A DNA stretch of 64,000 nt, from positions 171,460 through 235,459 of the forward strand of contig NZ_NIDE01000020.1 in assembly GCF_002197845.1 (NCBI RefSeq), written 5' to 3'. A program made the translations under genes and the position numbers. Numbering within the stretch: the stretch's first letter is position 1; every line of letters begins with the position of its first letter. The notes under the pieces are model-generated. The model saw only the letters and a list, made by a program, of their open reading frames with translations, had not been told where the DNA came from and ran no database searches. Positions 1 through 7,332 of the stretch are shown here, one piece after another. Source of the DNA: Fimbriiglobus ruber (lineage in GTDB: Bacteria; Planctomycetota; Planctomycetia; Gemmatales; Gemmataceae).

Positions 1-688
1 CGGAAACCTGGTGGTGGAACGGGTAGGTCGGTAGGTCGCCGTTGGCATTGGCCCGGAAGCGGTGCCGCCACTTCAGGCCGGGCAAGCAAAGAGCCTTACC
101 GCCCTTCCGCCGAAAGACTTCATGGATATACCCTTCCTCCATTCCGAATTGCTGGAAGAGGGGATTGAACCCGGGCCACGCCTCGCACCGGGCCATGAAA
201 CAGCCCAGACCCATCGAGTGGATTTCAAACGGCTCGTTCCCGGCTGCCCGCGGGTCGAGTTTCCAGACCCCCCAATACCCGGGAGGGTGGGTCGGTTCGA
301 GATGCGAGGCCATGAGCCGGCCGTCGTCCGACACGAGAGGGCCGCTGACAATGTCCCGGCTGTCGGGGTTGACACGCGCGTAATCGATTGCCGCCTGAAC
401 TGCCCCGCCGCACAACGGCACATGGTCGTCCACGCACATCAGCCACGGCGTCTGCGCGCACTCGAACAATGCCGACCGCGGGGCACTCGTCCCCGTCAGG
501 TCCGGCCGATGAATGTATCGGCCCCCGACCGCCAGGGTCACCGCCCGGGTCTGCGGGCAGGCACGCGGGGCGTTGTCGAGGACGATGATCGGCGTTCGCG
601 GGTGAAACTCGTGCAGGACTTGCAGGGTCATGTAGACCCCCTTAAAGTCCTGATACGTCGCCATGCCGATCGTTAACGGTTCGCTCAT
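1..688 (-). CDS. GT-A glycosyltransferase, 3' end cut by window edge
   Basis: The reading frame starts at ATG 688 and is still open after 229 codons at the left edge. It has the look of a family-2-like glycosyltransferase: an N-terminal TIGMATYQ strand, an acidic MCVDDH segment at residues 84-89 where these enzymes bind metal and nucleotide sugar, then IHSMGLGCFMAR (156-167) and FGMEEGYIHEVFRRKGG (181-197), which resemble acceptor-side and catalytic-base segments. GGAAA lies about nine bases before the start. It follows the Thr/Ser-rich fibre gene by 10 bases, so both probably share a transcript. Glycosylation of that fibre is an inference from position. Sugar donor and exact family are unknown. 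Confidence 0.72.
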   Translation of the reverse strand, partial: MSEPLTIGMATYQDFKGVYMTLQVLHEFHPRTPIIVLDNAPRACPQTRAVTLAVGGRYIHRPDLTGTSAPRSALFECAQTPWLMCVDDHVPLCGGAVQAAIDYARVNPDSRDIVSGPLVSDDGRLMASHLEPTHPPGYWGVWKLDPRAAGNEPFEIHSMGLGCFMARCEAWPGFNPLFQQFGMEEGYIHEVFRRKGGKALCLPGLKWRHRFRANANGDLPTYPFHHQVS

Positions 689-698
689 ATATGATTTC

Positions 699-2702
699 CT
701 AGCTGCATCCGGTCATCATTTGGCACGCGGTCCGCGTGGGGTATATGCCACCACCCACCGGCTGACAGACCCCCAACACGCAATTCCAGCCGATGCCACC
801 GCTACTCGTGCTGCTCGTTGTTCCGTCCGCGCAGACTGCCTGGCAATCGAGGCTCGTCGCGTAGGGGCCGCCACCGGGGGTAGCCCCGGTAGGGCACAAA
901 CCGCCGACGAGGGTGGCGCAGAAGTCCGGGGACGGGCAGCAGTAATACCCCGTCCCCGTGCTGGTACTGGTCGTCGTGGTCGTCGTCGTTGAAGTCGTGG
1001 TGCTGGTCGTCGTGCTGGTGGTCGTCGCGGGGGCAGTGCTGGTGCTGGATGTCGTGCTGGTGGTACTCGTCGTCGTACCGGGCAAGCACGGGGACGCGAC
1101 GCACAGCGCTACGGTGGAGTAAGTCATCCCGGTGTTGATGTCGATTGCGCCCGGGTAGTACATGTAGAGATCGGCCAAGCTGATGTGGCACTCGGCAAAC
1201 GGACCCGAAACGGCCGACCCGTTGTACAGATAAAACGTGTAGCATGTGTACGGCGGTGACGTACTGGTACTCGTCGTCGTGCTGGTCGTCGTCCCGGGCG
1301 GCGTACTGGTCGACGGATTCACGCACGGTGTAATAGCCCAGTCGCACGGGCCGGTAGGAGATCGATCCGGGACGCCGCAGACGCAAACGATGCCGGCGCC
1401 ACTGCACGTTCCACTCACCACGCCATCGCACGTCGTTACCGGCACGGGCAGGCACGAGCCGCTTATCTGGGCCCACCCGCCCAGCCCGTTGGGGCCCATA
1501 ACACAAGTGCCACAGCAGATACACGGAGCGGGCGGTGGCGGCGGAACAGGTGTACTCGTACTGATAGGGCCGCAATACGGAGGGGTGTACGATCCGCCGG
1601 AGATGCAAGCCGTCGTCACCGCGGTAACGCACCCACCGGGCGACACCGGAGGCGGGCACGGCGGCCACGGGCAATCGCACCCTGTCCCGCACGCGAGTGT
1701 CTTTAGGTACTCCCCTGAACCGTTGTCCGTGAAAAGGCAGTAGTTTGGATTGCACCCGGGCGTACTGGTGCTGGTTGTGGTGGTGGTGGTGGTGTACGGC
1801 GGGGCCTGAAACTCCCAATAATACGGCTCGTCCGGCGCCGCAATGACCAACGTCGGCGACACGTACCCCGCCCCGCCGGCCCCCAATACCAGAGTGGCCA
1901 CCTTGCCACCCGCCACGGTTGCGGTGATCACCGCACCGGCACCGGCTGGGTCCGACACCGTCACCTGCGGGGAGACCGTGTAGCCACCAGTCCCGGGGTC
2001 GGTCAGCGTGACGGTCGAAATGCTCCCGCCGGAATTCGCGACCGTGCCTTGGGCCGTCGTCTGCCGATTCGTCGGGCTGGCCCAGAACCGCGCGTTAACC
2101 TTGCCGTGGGTGTCGATTACGGGGATCAGACCTGTCACCGGATCAGGCACGGGAACAGCGTTCCAGACCTGGACCGGATCGGATGTGTCCTGCCAGGTCG
2201 GGGCAGTGGCGGCCGTCACTAATTCTTGCGGCTGCCAACTATAAAGGAACCCACCGGAAGACGACGTGGAGCCCGTCACCCGCCCCCACATGCTGGCTTG
2301 CAGGATACTGAATTCCCACATGCCCGATTGCGTCGGCGACTTCCAGAACCACCCGTATAAGTTGCCCGGTTTGTCGTCAGTGAGCGTGTCGGTCGGGAAC
2401 GGATCGCCCTGTACGGGGAACGACGAGTTGACCACCTCGTCCTGCGAATCGTCATCAATGAACGTGCCGTCCGCCTGCATCACCTGCGGCTGGTAGCTGT
2501 ACACCTTCTGGGCTCCGGGGCCCGCCGCCTTCCCCGTCAATCTCCCCCACTGCCCATCGAGCATGTTGGGCAGCTGGATCGACCTCGCCCCGTTCGGACC
2601 TGGCACCTCCGAGAACGGCGCGGGGAACCGCAACCCCTCGACGGCCCGGAGGCGACGGTCGAGGGCGTCCAGGCGGGCACGGTCGGCTGCTGAGTCTGCC
2701 AT
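699..2702 (-). CDS. Thr/Ser-linker, Cys-rich fibre-like virion protein
   Basis: 667 residues. A short N-terminal heptad segment (ARLDALDRRLRAVEGL) is followed by a region with GWFWKSP and RFWASP strands. A beta module with GTGGY and GGAGYVSPTL signatures sits near residues 235-285. Several Cys-rich domains follow, separated by runs made almost only of Thr and Ser (ACC, ACG, TCC codons). The last two Cys domains share a C-x(4)-C ... Y-x-(T/S)-x(3)-C-x(3)-C pattern. The open frame extends upstream to 2792, but that part covers the promoter, so ATG 2702 is chosen. The position after the tail genes and next to a glycosyltransferase suggests a receptor-binding or decoration fibre. No catalytic domain is seen. 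Confidence 0.7.
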   Translation of the reverse strand: MADSAADRARLDALDRRLRAVEGLRFPAPFSEVPGPNGARSIQLPNMLDGQWGRLTGKAAGPGAQKVYSYQPQVMQADGTFIDDDSQDEVVNSSFPVQGDPFPTDTLTDDKPGNLYGWFWKSPTQSGMWEFSILQASMWGRVTGSTSSSGGFLYSWQPQELVTAATAPTWQDTSDPVQVWNAVPVPDPVTGLIPVIDTHGKVNARFWASPTNRQTTAQGTVANSGGSISTVTLTDPGTGGYTVSPQVTVSDPAGAGAVITATVAGGKVATLVLGAGGAGYVSPTLVIAAPDEPYYWEFQAPPYTTTTTTTSTSTPGCNPNYCLFTDNGSGEYLKTLACGTGCDCPWPPCPPPVSPGGCVTAVTTACISGGSYTPPYCGPISTSTPVPPPPPAPCICCGTCVMGPNGLGGWAQISGSCLPVPVTTCDGVVSGTCSGAGIVCVCGVPDRSPTGPCDWAITPCVNPSTSTPPGTTTSTTTSTSTSPPYTCYTFYLYNGSAVSGPFAECHISLADLYMYYPGAIDINTGMTYSTVALCVASPCLPGTTTSTTSTTSSTSTAPATTTSTTTSTTTSTTTTTTTSTSTGTGYYCCPSPDFCATLVGGLCPTGATPGGGPYATSLDCQAVCADGTTSSTSSGGIGWNCVLGVCQPVGGGIYPTRTACQMMTGCS

Positions 2703-2730
2703 AGGGGGAATGTGGGGTCCGCGGGGGAAC
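2700..2730 (-). promoter_or_regulatory. GTTCCC box before the fibre gene
   Basis: GTTCCC, then CCCCACATTCC, then ATG 2702, with no purine-rich Shine-Dalgarno. It belongs to a group of eight similar leaders in this window. Confidence 0.5.
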
Positions 2731-2739
2731 ACTGTGAGC

Positions 2740-2765
2740 ATCCTAACGAGGTCCGTTGCCTGAGT
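2740..2765 (-). promoter_or_regulatory. TCAGGCAACG promoter, fibre gene
   Basis: ACTCAGGCAACG, 8 bases, TAGGAT. The predicted start of transcription is near 2733, giving a leader of about 30 bases. It lies inside the longer open frame and so argues for the downstream start at 2702. Confidence 0.7.
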
Positions 2766-2800
2766 GAGATAGTGCCCACGAACCGGCCACATTCGGGGGC

Positions 2801-4024
2801 ATGGCAGAACTGGAAAGCGAAGAAATCGGCGGCGACGACCTGTTCCCCGGCGTGCCCAGCTCGGGCTCCCCGGCGTCGTACATTTTGCCCGAGCCCGACC
2901 CCGCCGATAATTTCGACGCGGATACCAATTGGTCCGAGCAAGTCACCGGCAACGAGGCCCCGGGCGGCGGGTCGTCTTTTAGTCGCGACGAGGGGAATGC
3001 GGGGTTGTACGGCTATGTACCGTACAACATGGTTCGGACCGCCGTAAGAGACATGGTCGGGTACTGTTGGGCCGACCAAGGGCCGCCTTGGCAACTCCAC
3101 CGCGTCAACCCGTGGCAACACCCGGACTTCCCGTGGATGCGGTGCCAAAGTGTTCACGTGCAACCAGTTAACCCGTGTGGAGGTCCGAGTCAGGCGGACC
3201 CGACAACCAACGTGATCTGGACCAATTCGGCGGCCACGACGGCGCCTCAGTGGTCGAGCGCAGCGACGGCGGCCGTGCGCCCGAAGCGGCAGATCAACTA
3301 CACGCGGGCCGCGTGTACCCTGAGCTTCAAGCCGTTCCCGTACGTCTTCTTGGAAGACGCGGATATGCAGGCGTATGGGTTGAAGGAGTATTATCGTAAC
3401 TGTGATAGATTTTCTAGTATAGACCCGGCCCTCACGACGTTGATGGCCTCGGCTACTCCGTTCATGACTTTTTTGGAGGGTCTGGACAACTCCACACCCG
3501 GCAAGCCGCTGACCAGTTTTACGCCGCCGCAGATGTTTCAAGGTGATTTGTACGAGCTGCTATGTCAAACGGATCTGGTCTTGGCATGGTACGGGGTGCC
3601 GTTGGATTTTGTCTGCGACCCCTACCTTCCGAGCAAAATCCTTGCATGTGTAGGCACGGTTAACATTAATGATCAGTGGCTGAACGTGTTTCCCAAAGGC
3701 ACGTTGTTGCTGAATGCCCCACACATTAGAAAATCAATACAGAACGTCTGGACAACACCGAACACGATTGGCTTCACAGTCGACGTGTTTTTCCCGTTCA
3801 AATTTTTCAATCCAACAGCTGGCGTTATGCTGGACTACCAGGACGGACGAACCTCATCCCTGACTCAACCGGTTTTTAACGGGCACAATTTGTTCCCGCT
3901 CGGGACGACTGGCAGATACTATTCGGCCGCCAGAAAGAACAAGAATACCCAGCAGGGAGATCCGACAAAGCCACTGATTTCATTCAGCGATTTCGACACG
4001 ATGTTCGCACATGTGAAATCGTAG
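2801..4024 (+). CDS. Hypothetical 407-aa protein, possibly virion-associated
   Basis: I do not recognise this protein. It starts at ATG 2801 after GGGGG and diverges from the fibre gene. The first 60 residues are acidic and low in complexity; the rest is rich in Trp, Phe, Tyr and Pro with no signal peptide or membrane segment, for example FKPFPYVFLEDADMQAYG and VDVFFPFKFFNP. The 3' half is visibly more AT-rich than its neighbours, which hints at transfer. Aromatic beta-rich composition and position beside the fibre gene fit a structural or receptor-related role. The coding assignment is firm; function is unknown. Confidence 0.62.
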   Translation: MAELESEEIGGDDLFPGVPSSGSPASYILPEPDPADNFDADTNWSEQVTGNEAPGGGSSFSRDEGNAGLYGYVPYNMVRTAVRDMVGYCWADQGPPWQLHRVNPWQHPDFPWMRCQSVHVQPVNPCGGPSQADPTTNVIWTNSAATTAPQWSSAATAAVRPKRQINYTRAACTLSFKPFPYVFLEDADMQAYGLKEYYRNCDRFSSIDPALTTLMASATPFMTFLEGLDNSTPGKPLTSFTPPQMFQGDLYELLCQTDLVLAWYGVPLDFVCDPYLPSKILACVGTVNINDQWLNVFPKGTLLLNAPHIRKSIQNVWTTPNTIGFTVDVFFPFKFFNPTAGVMLDYQDGRTSSLTQPVFNGHNLFPLGTTGRYYSAARKNKNTQQGDPTKPLISFSDFDTMFAHVKS

Positions 4025-4029
4025 CCACT

Positions 4030-4055
4030 ACTCAGGCAACGCCACCCGCTACAAT
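4030..4055 (+). promoter_or_regulatory. TCAGGCAACG promoter, cassette A
   Basis: ACTCAGGCAACG, 8 bases, TACAAT, only 6 bases after the stop of the 2801 gene. The transcript would carry a leader of about 108 bases before ATG 4170. Confidence 0.72.
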
Positions 4056-4156
4056 TCCCTTGACGACCAGCGCGGAGTAGCTACCGCGCGTAAACCTTCC
4101 GGCCGGCACTGCGGGTTGCGTTCCCCTGTGGTGTCGGCCGGAGGGCGGGTCGTTAC
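4030..4156 (+). repeat. Cassette 5' module, copy A (promoter plus leader)
   Basis: 127 bp that recur in inverted orientation at 9509-9635. The last 56 bases, through GTCGTTAC, are identical in both copies. The block holds the promoter (4030-4055) and a leader with an 11-bp stem (4099-4109 against 4131-4141, one G-U pair, 21-base loop). It is non-coding and directly precedes the zinc-ribbon and membrane-protein genes. Confidence 0.85.
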
Positions 4157-4169
4157 GAGGGAACGCACG

Positions 4170-4421
4170 ATGAGTGGAGATACTCCTGGCACCGAGACCG
4201 ATGTCACGTGCCCGCAATGCGACAAGCAATTCATCTGGGTTGTCCCGTCCCCACCGCCGGTCCCAGAATCCGGACCGTGGCAGTTGCGAAAATCGGGCGA
4301 CGTGTGGGTCGTCTGCCCAAAATGTAAATACACCTTCCCAGGCAACCTGCCTTTAGAAATCAACAAGGGGATCAAGTGGCCGCAACCGAAACTGACGGAC
4401 AACCCGGGCGAGCAAAGTTGA
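4170..4421 (+). CDS. Zinc-ribbon protein, first gene of cassette A
   Basis: 83 residues from ATG 4170, which has GAGGGA eight bases upstream; an earlier in-frame ATG at 4116 falls inside the conserved leader and is rejected. Two CxxC knuckles, CPQC (near residue 13) and CPKC (near 50), frame a Pro-rich loop and an aromatic strand, the usual layout of a small zinc ribbon. Its end overlaps the following membrane-protein gene, so the two are probably translated together. A DNA, RNA or protein partner cannot be told from sequence. Confidence 0.7.
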   Translation: MSGDTPGTETDVTCPQCDKQFIWVVPSPPPVPESGPWQLRKSGDVWVVCPKCKYTFPGNLPLEINKGIKWPQPKLTDNPGEQS

Positions 4422-4891
4422 TCGCGCGATTACCCGGCCCGGCGGAAGCCGCATACCACGCCACGGCTATCAAGACCGTCGAGCAAACCGTCCCCACGCT
4501 GAACGATTTTTTGGGCAAGATGGTCACGCTCAACGCGGCCCTCCTCGGCGGCGGCTTCTTGGTGGCCAAAGGCGACGTGCTACCGATTTGGTGGGGTATC
4601 CTTGTGATGATCTCGCTTCTGATTTCGCTGAGCGTGGCACTCTGGGGGTTAATGCCAGAGCGGTCGAACGTAAACTTGGACGCGAGGGGCGGGTTGGAAG
4701 CCTACCGAGAATTTGATAACAAGTTGATCGCTAAGAAAGATTGCGCCATCCAAGGGAGCGCCGCCGCGATAATTGCAGCGTTCGCGATCGGGGTCGTGGG
4801 GCTGGCGGTCAAGGCTTGGCCGAGCGAGACAACCGCCACCCAGACTACGGCCGAGCGAGTCAAAGCCGACGGCCACCCGACCGGGAAGTGA
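4376..4891 (+). CDS. Three-TM membrane protein, SLATT/PycTM-like, cassette A cargo
   Basis: 171 residues. The GTG start at 4376 has AAGGGG six bases upstream; a TTG at 4418 that overlaps the upstream stop is an alternative. Three hydrophobic segments lie near residues 48-66, 72-96 and 127-150, with a charged helix between the second and third (EAYREFDNKLIAKKD). Overall layout resembles SLATT and Pycsar-effector membrane domains, but this is a shape match only. The C-terminus AERVKADGHPTGK is nearly the same as that of the 8650-9246 protein, although the rest differs. Superinfection exclusion is one possible role. Confidence 0.62.
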   Translation: MAATETDGQPGRAKLIARLPGPAEAAYHATAIKTVEQTVPTLNDFLGKMVTLNAALLGGGFLVAKGDVLPIWWGILVMISLLISLSVALWGLMPERSNVNLDARGGLEAYREFDNKLIAKKDCAIQGSAAAIIAAFAIGVVGLAVKAWPSETTATQTTAERVKADGHPTGK

Positions 4892-4899
4892 GGGTCGGG
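4876..4899 (+). terminator. 3' hairpin of cassette A around the stop codon
   Basis: CCCGACC pairs with GGTCGGG; the TGA stop sits in the loop. No T-run follows. The surrounding 47 bases are about 89% identical to the 3' end of cassette B. Confidence 0.5.
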
Positions 4900-4918
4900 C
4901 GGCAGAGGCGACCAATTA

Positions 4919-5140
4919 TCAGATAGACCCCGCACCTATCCCCCGCTGAAACCCTTGGATCGACCGATGCCGGAAGGTCAAAGGCTCGATCTTCGCCCCG
5001 CCGTGCTTCGCCCACACGACCGGGGCGATCTCGGCGAGGGCCAACGCCACCCCGATCCGGTCGTGGGCCGTAATCGTCTGCTCCATGAAGTCGGCCACCT
5101 TCTTCACCCGCTCGTCCAACGTCAGTTCGGGGTCGGGCAC
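4919..5140 (-). CDS. Small hypothetical protein with an upstream in-frame stop
   Basis: 73 residues from GTG 5140, mainly helical (ELTLDERVKKVADFMEQT). The only start with a good ribosome site is ATG 5219 (GAGG eight bases away, shortly after a promoter), but that frame meets TAA after nine codons and then continues open into this ORF. Either translation begins at the internal GTG or the gene has been broken by a nonsense change. The peptide between them contains CAKGHSGHLP and could be the missing N-terminus. Function unknown. Confidence 0.42.
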   Translation of the reverse strand: MPDPELTLDERVKKVADFMEQTITAHDRIGVALALAEIAPVVWAKHGGAKIEPLTFRHRSIQGFQRGIGAGSI

Positions 5141-5256
5141 CGCGGGCAGGTGCCCCGAGTGGCCCTTGGCGCACGGCTGCTGGGGGAGTTAGCATTCGGG
5201 GACGAAATTCGTCGTCATGTGTTGCGGCCTCGCGGAATGGGTGTGGGTACGCGGGC

Positions 5257-5282
5257 ATTGTAACGTGGGGCGTTGCCTGACT
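5257..5282 (-). promoter_or_regulatory. TCAGGCAACG promoter, 5.1-kb gene
   Basis: AGTCAGGCAACG, 8 bases, TACAAT, pointing to the small gene below 5219. Confidence 0.68.
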
Positions 5283-5285
5283 CAG

Positions 5286-5612
5286 CTACCACGCCGGCCA
5301 TCTACCCCAAATCTCGCGGCCGATCAGATATGTCGCACTCCCGGCGAGGAAGGCGTGCGGCCAATACCTCGCGGCCGATTCCAACTGGCTCATCCGCGGT
5401 TGTTCGTCAATTTCTCGGGGCTTGTAACACTGCTCCAGATCAGCAGCAAATCCGCCATGGCAAGTAGGGCATTCGACCAACGCGGGCGGGCTAACGCCAT
5501 CGAGGTGGTAGGCTCTCACGACTAATTTCGCGCGGCACGCTGGGCAGTCGGCAAGAATCTCCACACCGGCTGCTGGGAAATGCTCGGGTCTGGCTGCCAT
5601 ACTCGCTTCCAT
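5286..5612 (-). CDS. Zinc-ribbon protein with hydrophobic C-terminus
   Basis: 108 residues from ATG 5612, preceded by AGGGA at eight bases. The frame is open up to 5705, but that stretch contains the promoter. CPAC (near residue 23) and CPTC (near 48) form a zinc ribbon of the type that often reads as MJ0042-like in planctomycete proteins. The C-terminal HAFLAGSATYLIGREIW stretch could be one membrane helix. It is a single-gene unit between two TCAGGCAACG promoters. Function unknown. Confidence 0.62.
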   Translation of the reverse strand: MEASMAARPEHFPAAGVEILADCPACRAKLVVRAYHLDGVSPPALVECPTCHGGFAADLEQCYKPREIDEQPRMSQLESAARYWPHAFLAGSATYLIGREIWGRWPAW

Positions 5613-5646
5613 CACGCTTTCCCTGACGATTCCGGCGCACGCCAAC

Positions 5647-5672
5647 ATCCTACCACCCGCCGTTGCCTGAGT
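5647..5672 (-). promoter_or_regulatory. TCAGGCAACG promoter, 5.6-kb zinc-ribbon gene
   Basis: ACTCAGGCAACG, 8 bases, TAGGAT; transcription would begin near 5640, some 28 bases before ATG 5612. Confidence 0.7.
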
Positions 5673-5722
5673 GGGACGACGCCGGCCCCCGGGAAACTGA
5701 AACACCCTCCGGGGGCGATTCG

Positions 5723-5959
5723 CTAGATGTCACCCGGGCCTTCATATGGGCTCCAGGCCAACACCTTCGGTCGGTCCAATTTCACTTCTGTGGCCACGAC
5801 GTGAACACAGAGGAATGTCCTCGTTCCCATGAGCGACAACGCCTCCTCCTCAGTGCGGGCAACCACGAAGACACGGGCCTCACCATCCCAACTGTCGGTC
5901 CCGCCTTCGTCACCGTCGGGGTCTTTCGAGCCGATGATGTAAAGATTGTAGGTGCCCAT
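5723..5959 (-). CDS. Small hypothetical protein
   Basis: 78 residues from ATG 5959 with GGAGA nine bases upstream; an earlier ATG at 6001 has no such site. The N-terminus is a short beta hairpin (MGTYNLYIIGS) followed by an acidic Gly-rich loop and ARVFVVARTEEEALSLM, a strand-helix pattern. No Cys, no membrane segment. It lies downstream of the antirepressor gene and two inverted repeats. I do not recognise the family. Confidence 0.5.
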   Translation of the reverse strand: MGTYNLYIIGSKDPDGDEGGTDSWDGEARVFVVARTEEEALSLMGTRTFLCVHVVATEVKLDRPKVLAWSPYEGPGDI

Positions 5960-5998
5960 GCGATGGGGTCTCCGTGGGTGTGGGGGTAGAAAAGAAGA

Positions 5999-6025
5999 CA
6001 ACCGTAGCGATCGCCGTTACGGTTG
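5999..6025. promoter_or_regulatory. Inverted repeat, 8-bp stem
   Basis: CAACCGTA and TACGGTTG around an 11-base loop with GCGATCGC at its centre. It lies between the antirepressor gene and the 5723-5959 gene; terminator or operator. Confidence 0.35.
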
Positions 6026-6042
6026 TGATTGCCTCACGGCCT

Positions 6043-6062
6043 TTTTACCGGTATCGGTAAAA
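6043..6062. promoter_or_regulatory. 20-bp near-palindrome after the antirepressor
   Basis: TTTTACCG and CGGTAAAA around GTAT. It sits 26 bases after the antirepressor stop. A/T ends would suit a terminator, perfect symmetry would suit an operator. Confidence 0.4.
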
Positions 6063-6088
6063 TGTAGATGCAACTGTATGTCCGCAGA

Positions 6089-6835
6089 CTAGTTCCGCAT
6101 CCCGGCCAGATCCGAGAACAGGTTCCGTGCGGGTGGCGACTGCCGTTCGGCCGCGATCACTTCGTCCATGATGCGGTCAATGGCGTCGTCCAGACAGTTC
6201 ACCTGCGGGCCGTCCCACACGAGCCACCCGCCGACCTTGTCGGGCACCTCGCCGAACCGCAGCAGCAGGAGGTGACTGGCGAGCCGCGAGATCTTCCCCC
6301 GCTGCTTCGTGGTGGTCGTCAGCCGCCGGTGGTGGCAACGCTCGGCCACGGTGAACCGAGTGATGGAGCGGACCGAACGGCTGTGGTCGATCGCCGCCAT
6401 GACCTGCTTGACCGTTTCGATGACGATGAGGGCGATTTGCTGGGCGGTCATCCCGGACGGCGTCGGCTCCTGTTTCGGGCCGAAGAAGTGGGCGTGCAAG
6501 ACGTCGGCACATTCGTTTTGATACAGCTCGATTTTCTTGACCAGTTCGGGCTTGTCCTTGGCTACGCGGTTCACGTCCAACGTCGCCAGCCACATGGCCA
6601 CCCGCTCCCGGGGGATCATCACGGCTTCCTGCTCGTGCCCGCGGGCGTCTCGTATCAAGATCATCTTGATACGAGCCCACGGCTTCTTCTTCAGCCGCTC
6701 CTGTTGCCCCTGCGGTGAAATGCTGAACGACTCGCACACGCGGCGCACGGAGACGAAGATTTCCCCGTCATCCAGTTTCACGGCGTCGATCACGTCGTCG
6801 TGAAACTTCACCGGCACCAACTCATAACCAGCCAT
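6089..6835 (-). CDS. Phage antirepressor-like protein (P22 AR N-domain)
   Basis: 248 residues from ATG 6835 (GAGG ten bases away). The N-terminal half has the classic antirepressor layout: VPVKFHDD, EIFVSVRRVCESFSIS, LKKKPWARI, MIPRERVAMWLATLDVNRV, then KIELYQNECADVLHAHF. Proteins of this family bind and inactivate a lysogenic repressor. The C-terminal half is helical and basic, and is not recognised. It has its own promoter and lies about 1 kb from the repressor-like gene at 7858, which supports a temperate switch. What induces it is unknown. Confidence 0.78.
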   Translation of the reverse strand: MAGYELVPVKFHDDVIDAVKLDDGEIFVSVRRVCESFSISPQGQQERLKKKPWARIKMILIRDARGHEQEAVMIPRERVAMWLATLDVNRVAKDKPELVKKIELYQNECADVLHAHFFGPKQEPTPSGMTAQQIALIVIETVKQVMAAIDHSRSVRSITRFTVAERCHHRRLTTTTKQRGKISRLASHLLLLRFGEVPDKVGGWLVWDGPQVNCLDDAIDRIMDEVIAAERQSPPARNLFSDLAGMRN

Positions 6836-6887
6836 GTTGCCGATCCTCAGAAGGTAAGTAATCAAAACCTTCCCACACTCGCAATGC

Positions 6888-6913
6888 ACTCTAGCTACCT
6901 GCGTTGCCTGAGT
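6888..6913 (-). promoter_or_regulatory. TCAGGCAACG promoter, antirepressor
   Basis: ACTCAGGCAACG, 8 bases, TAGAGT; leader of about 46 bases to ATG 6835. Confidence 0.7.
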
Positions 6914-6947
6914 GCTCATCCGGCAGATCGCACCCGATAAACGAGAA

Positions 6948-6978
6948 GACCCCGCCGGGCACGCAGCCAAGCGGGGTC
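6948..6978 (-). terminator. Hairpin after the 6985 gene
   Basis: GACCCCGC pairs with GCGGGGTC across a 15-base loop just past the stop at 6985. TTCTC follows on the minus strand, so it is at best a weak intrinsic terminator. Confidence 0.4.
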
Positions 6979-6984
6979 GCACTC

Positions 6985-7332
6985 TCACACCATCACCGAC
7001 CGATACACCTGCGGCCCCTGCCTGCCGCTGCAGCCCAACCCGTCCGCCATTGTTCGGCGGTCCCGTTCGTGCCAAAGTTCCTCGCGGTTCGCCACTCGCC
7101 TCCGCAACTCCTCTACCCTCTCGGCCGATCCTGGATCTGCCTCGCACGCTCTGGCCGCGGGTTTCGTCTCCCGAATTTTGGCCCCGAAGGTGGTCGGCCG
7201 AGTCACGGACCCCGCAGGGTACATCGCACGTACATTCGGTTTCGCGTGGCATGGATGGCAAAGGCGCCGCGGTCGAGTGATCTTCCGTTTCTTGCAGTGC
7301 CGGCAGGGGTCAACGATGGGGGTTGTCACCAC
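6985..7332 (-). CDS. Small Cys/Arg-rich protein
   Basis: 115 residues. CRHCKKRKITRPRRLCHPCH near the N-terminus gives two CxxC pairs in a very basic context, and a helical RVEELRRRVANREELW segment follows. From memory, Gemmataceae genomes carry many proteins with this CxxC plus ELW layout; this was not checked by search. The start at 7332 overlaps the stop of the upstream gene, so the pair is probably one operon. Nucleic-acid binding is likely but not shown. Confidence 0.55.
   Translation of the reverse strand: MVTTPIVDPCRHCKKRKITRPRRLCHPCHAKPNVRAMYPAGSVTRPTTFGAKIRETKPAARACEADPGSAERVEELRRRVANREELWHERDRRTMADGLGCSGRQGPQVYRSVMV

Noticed and set aside
62-676. 204-residue plus-strand frame
   Set aside because: Antisense to the glycosyltransferase, whose codons and motifs are natural; Arg/Pro/His composition marks the shadow.
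960-1320. CRISPR-like or tandem-repeat array
   Set aside because: The repeats are irregular ACC/ACG/TCC codons within a gene, without spacers of constant length.
802-1818. 338-residue frame with His runs
   Set aside because: It is the shifted reading of the Thr/Ser repeats in the fibre gene; the His tracts come from ACC/CAC phase only.
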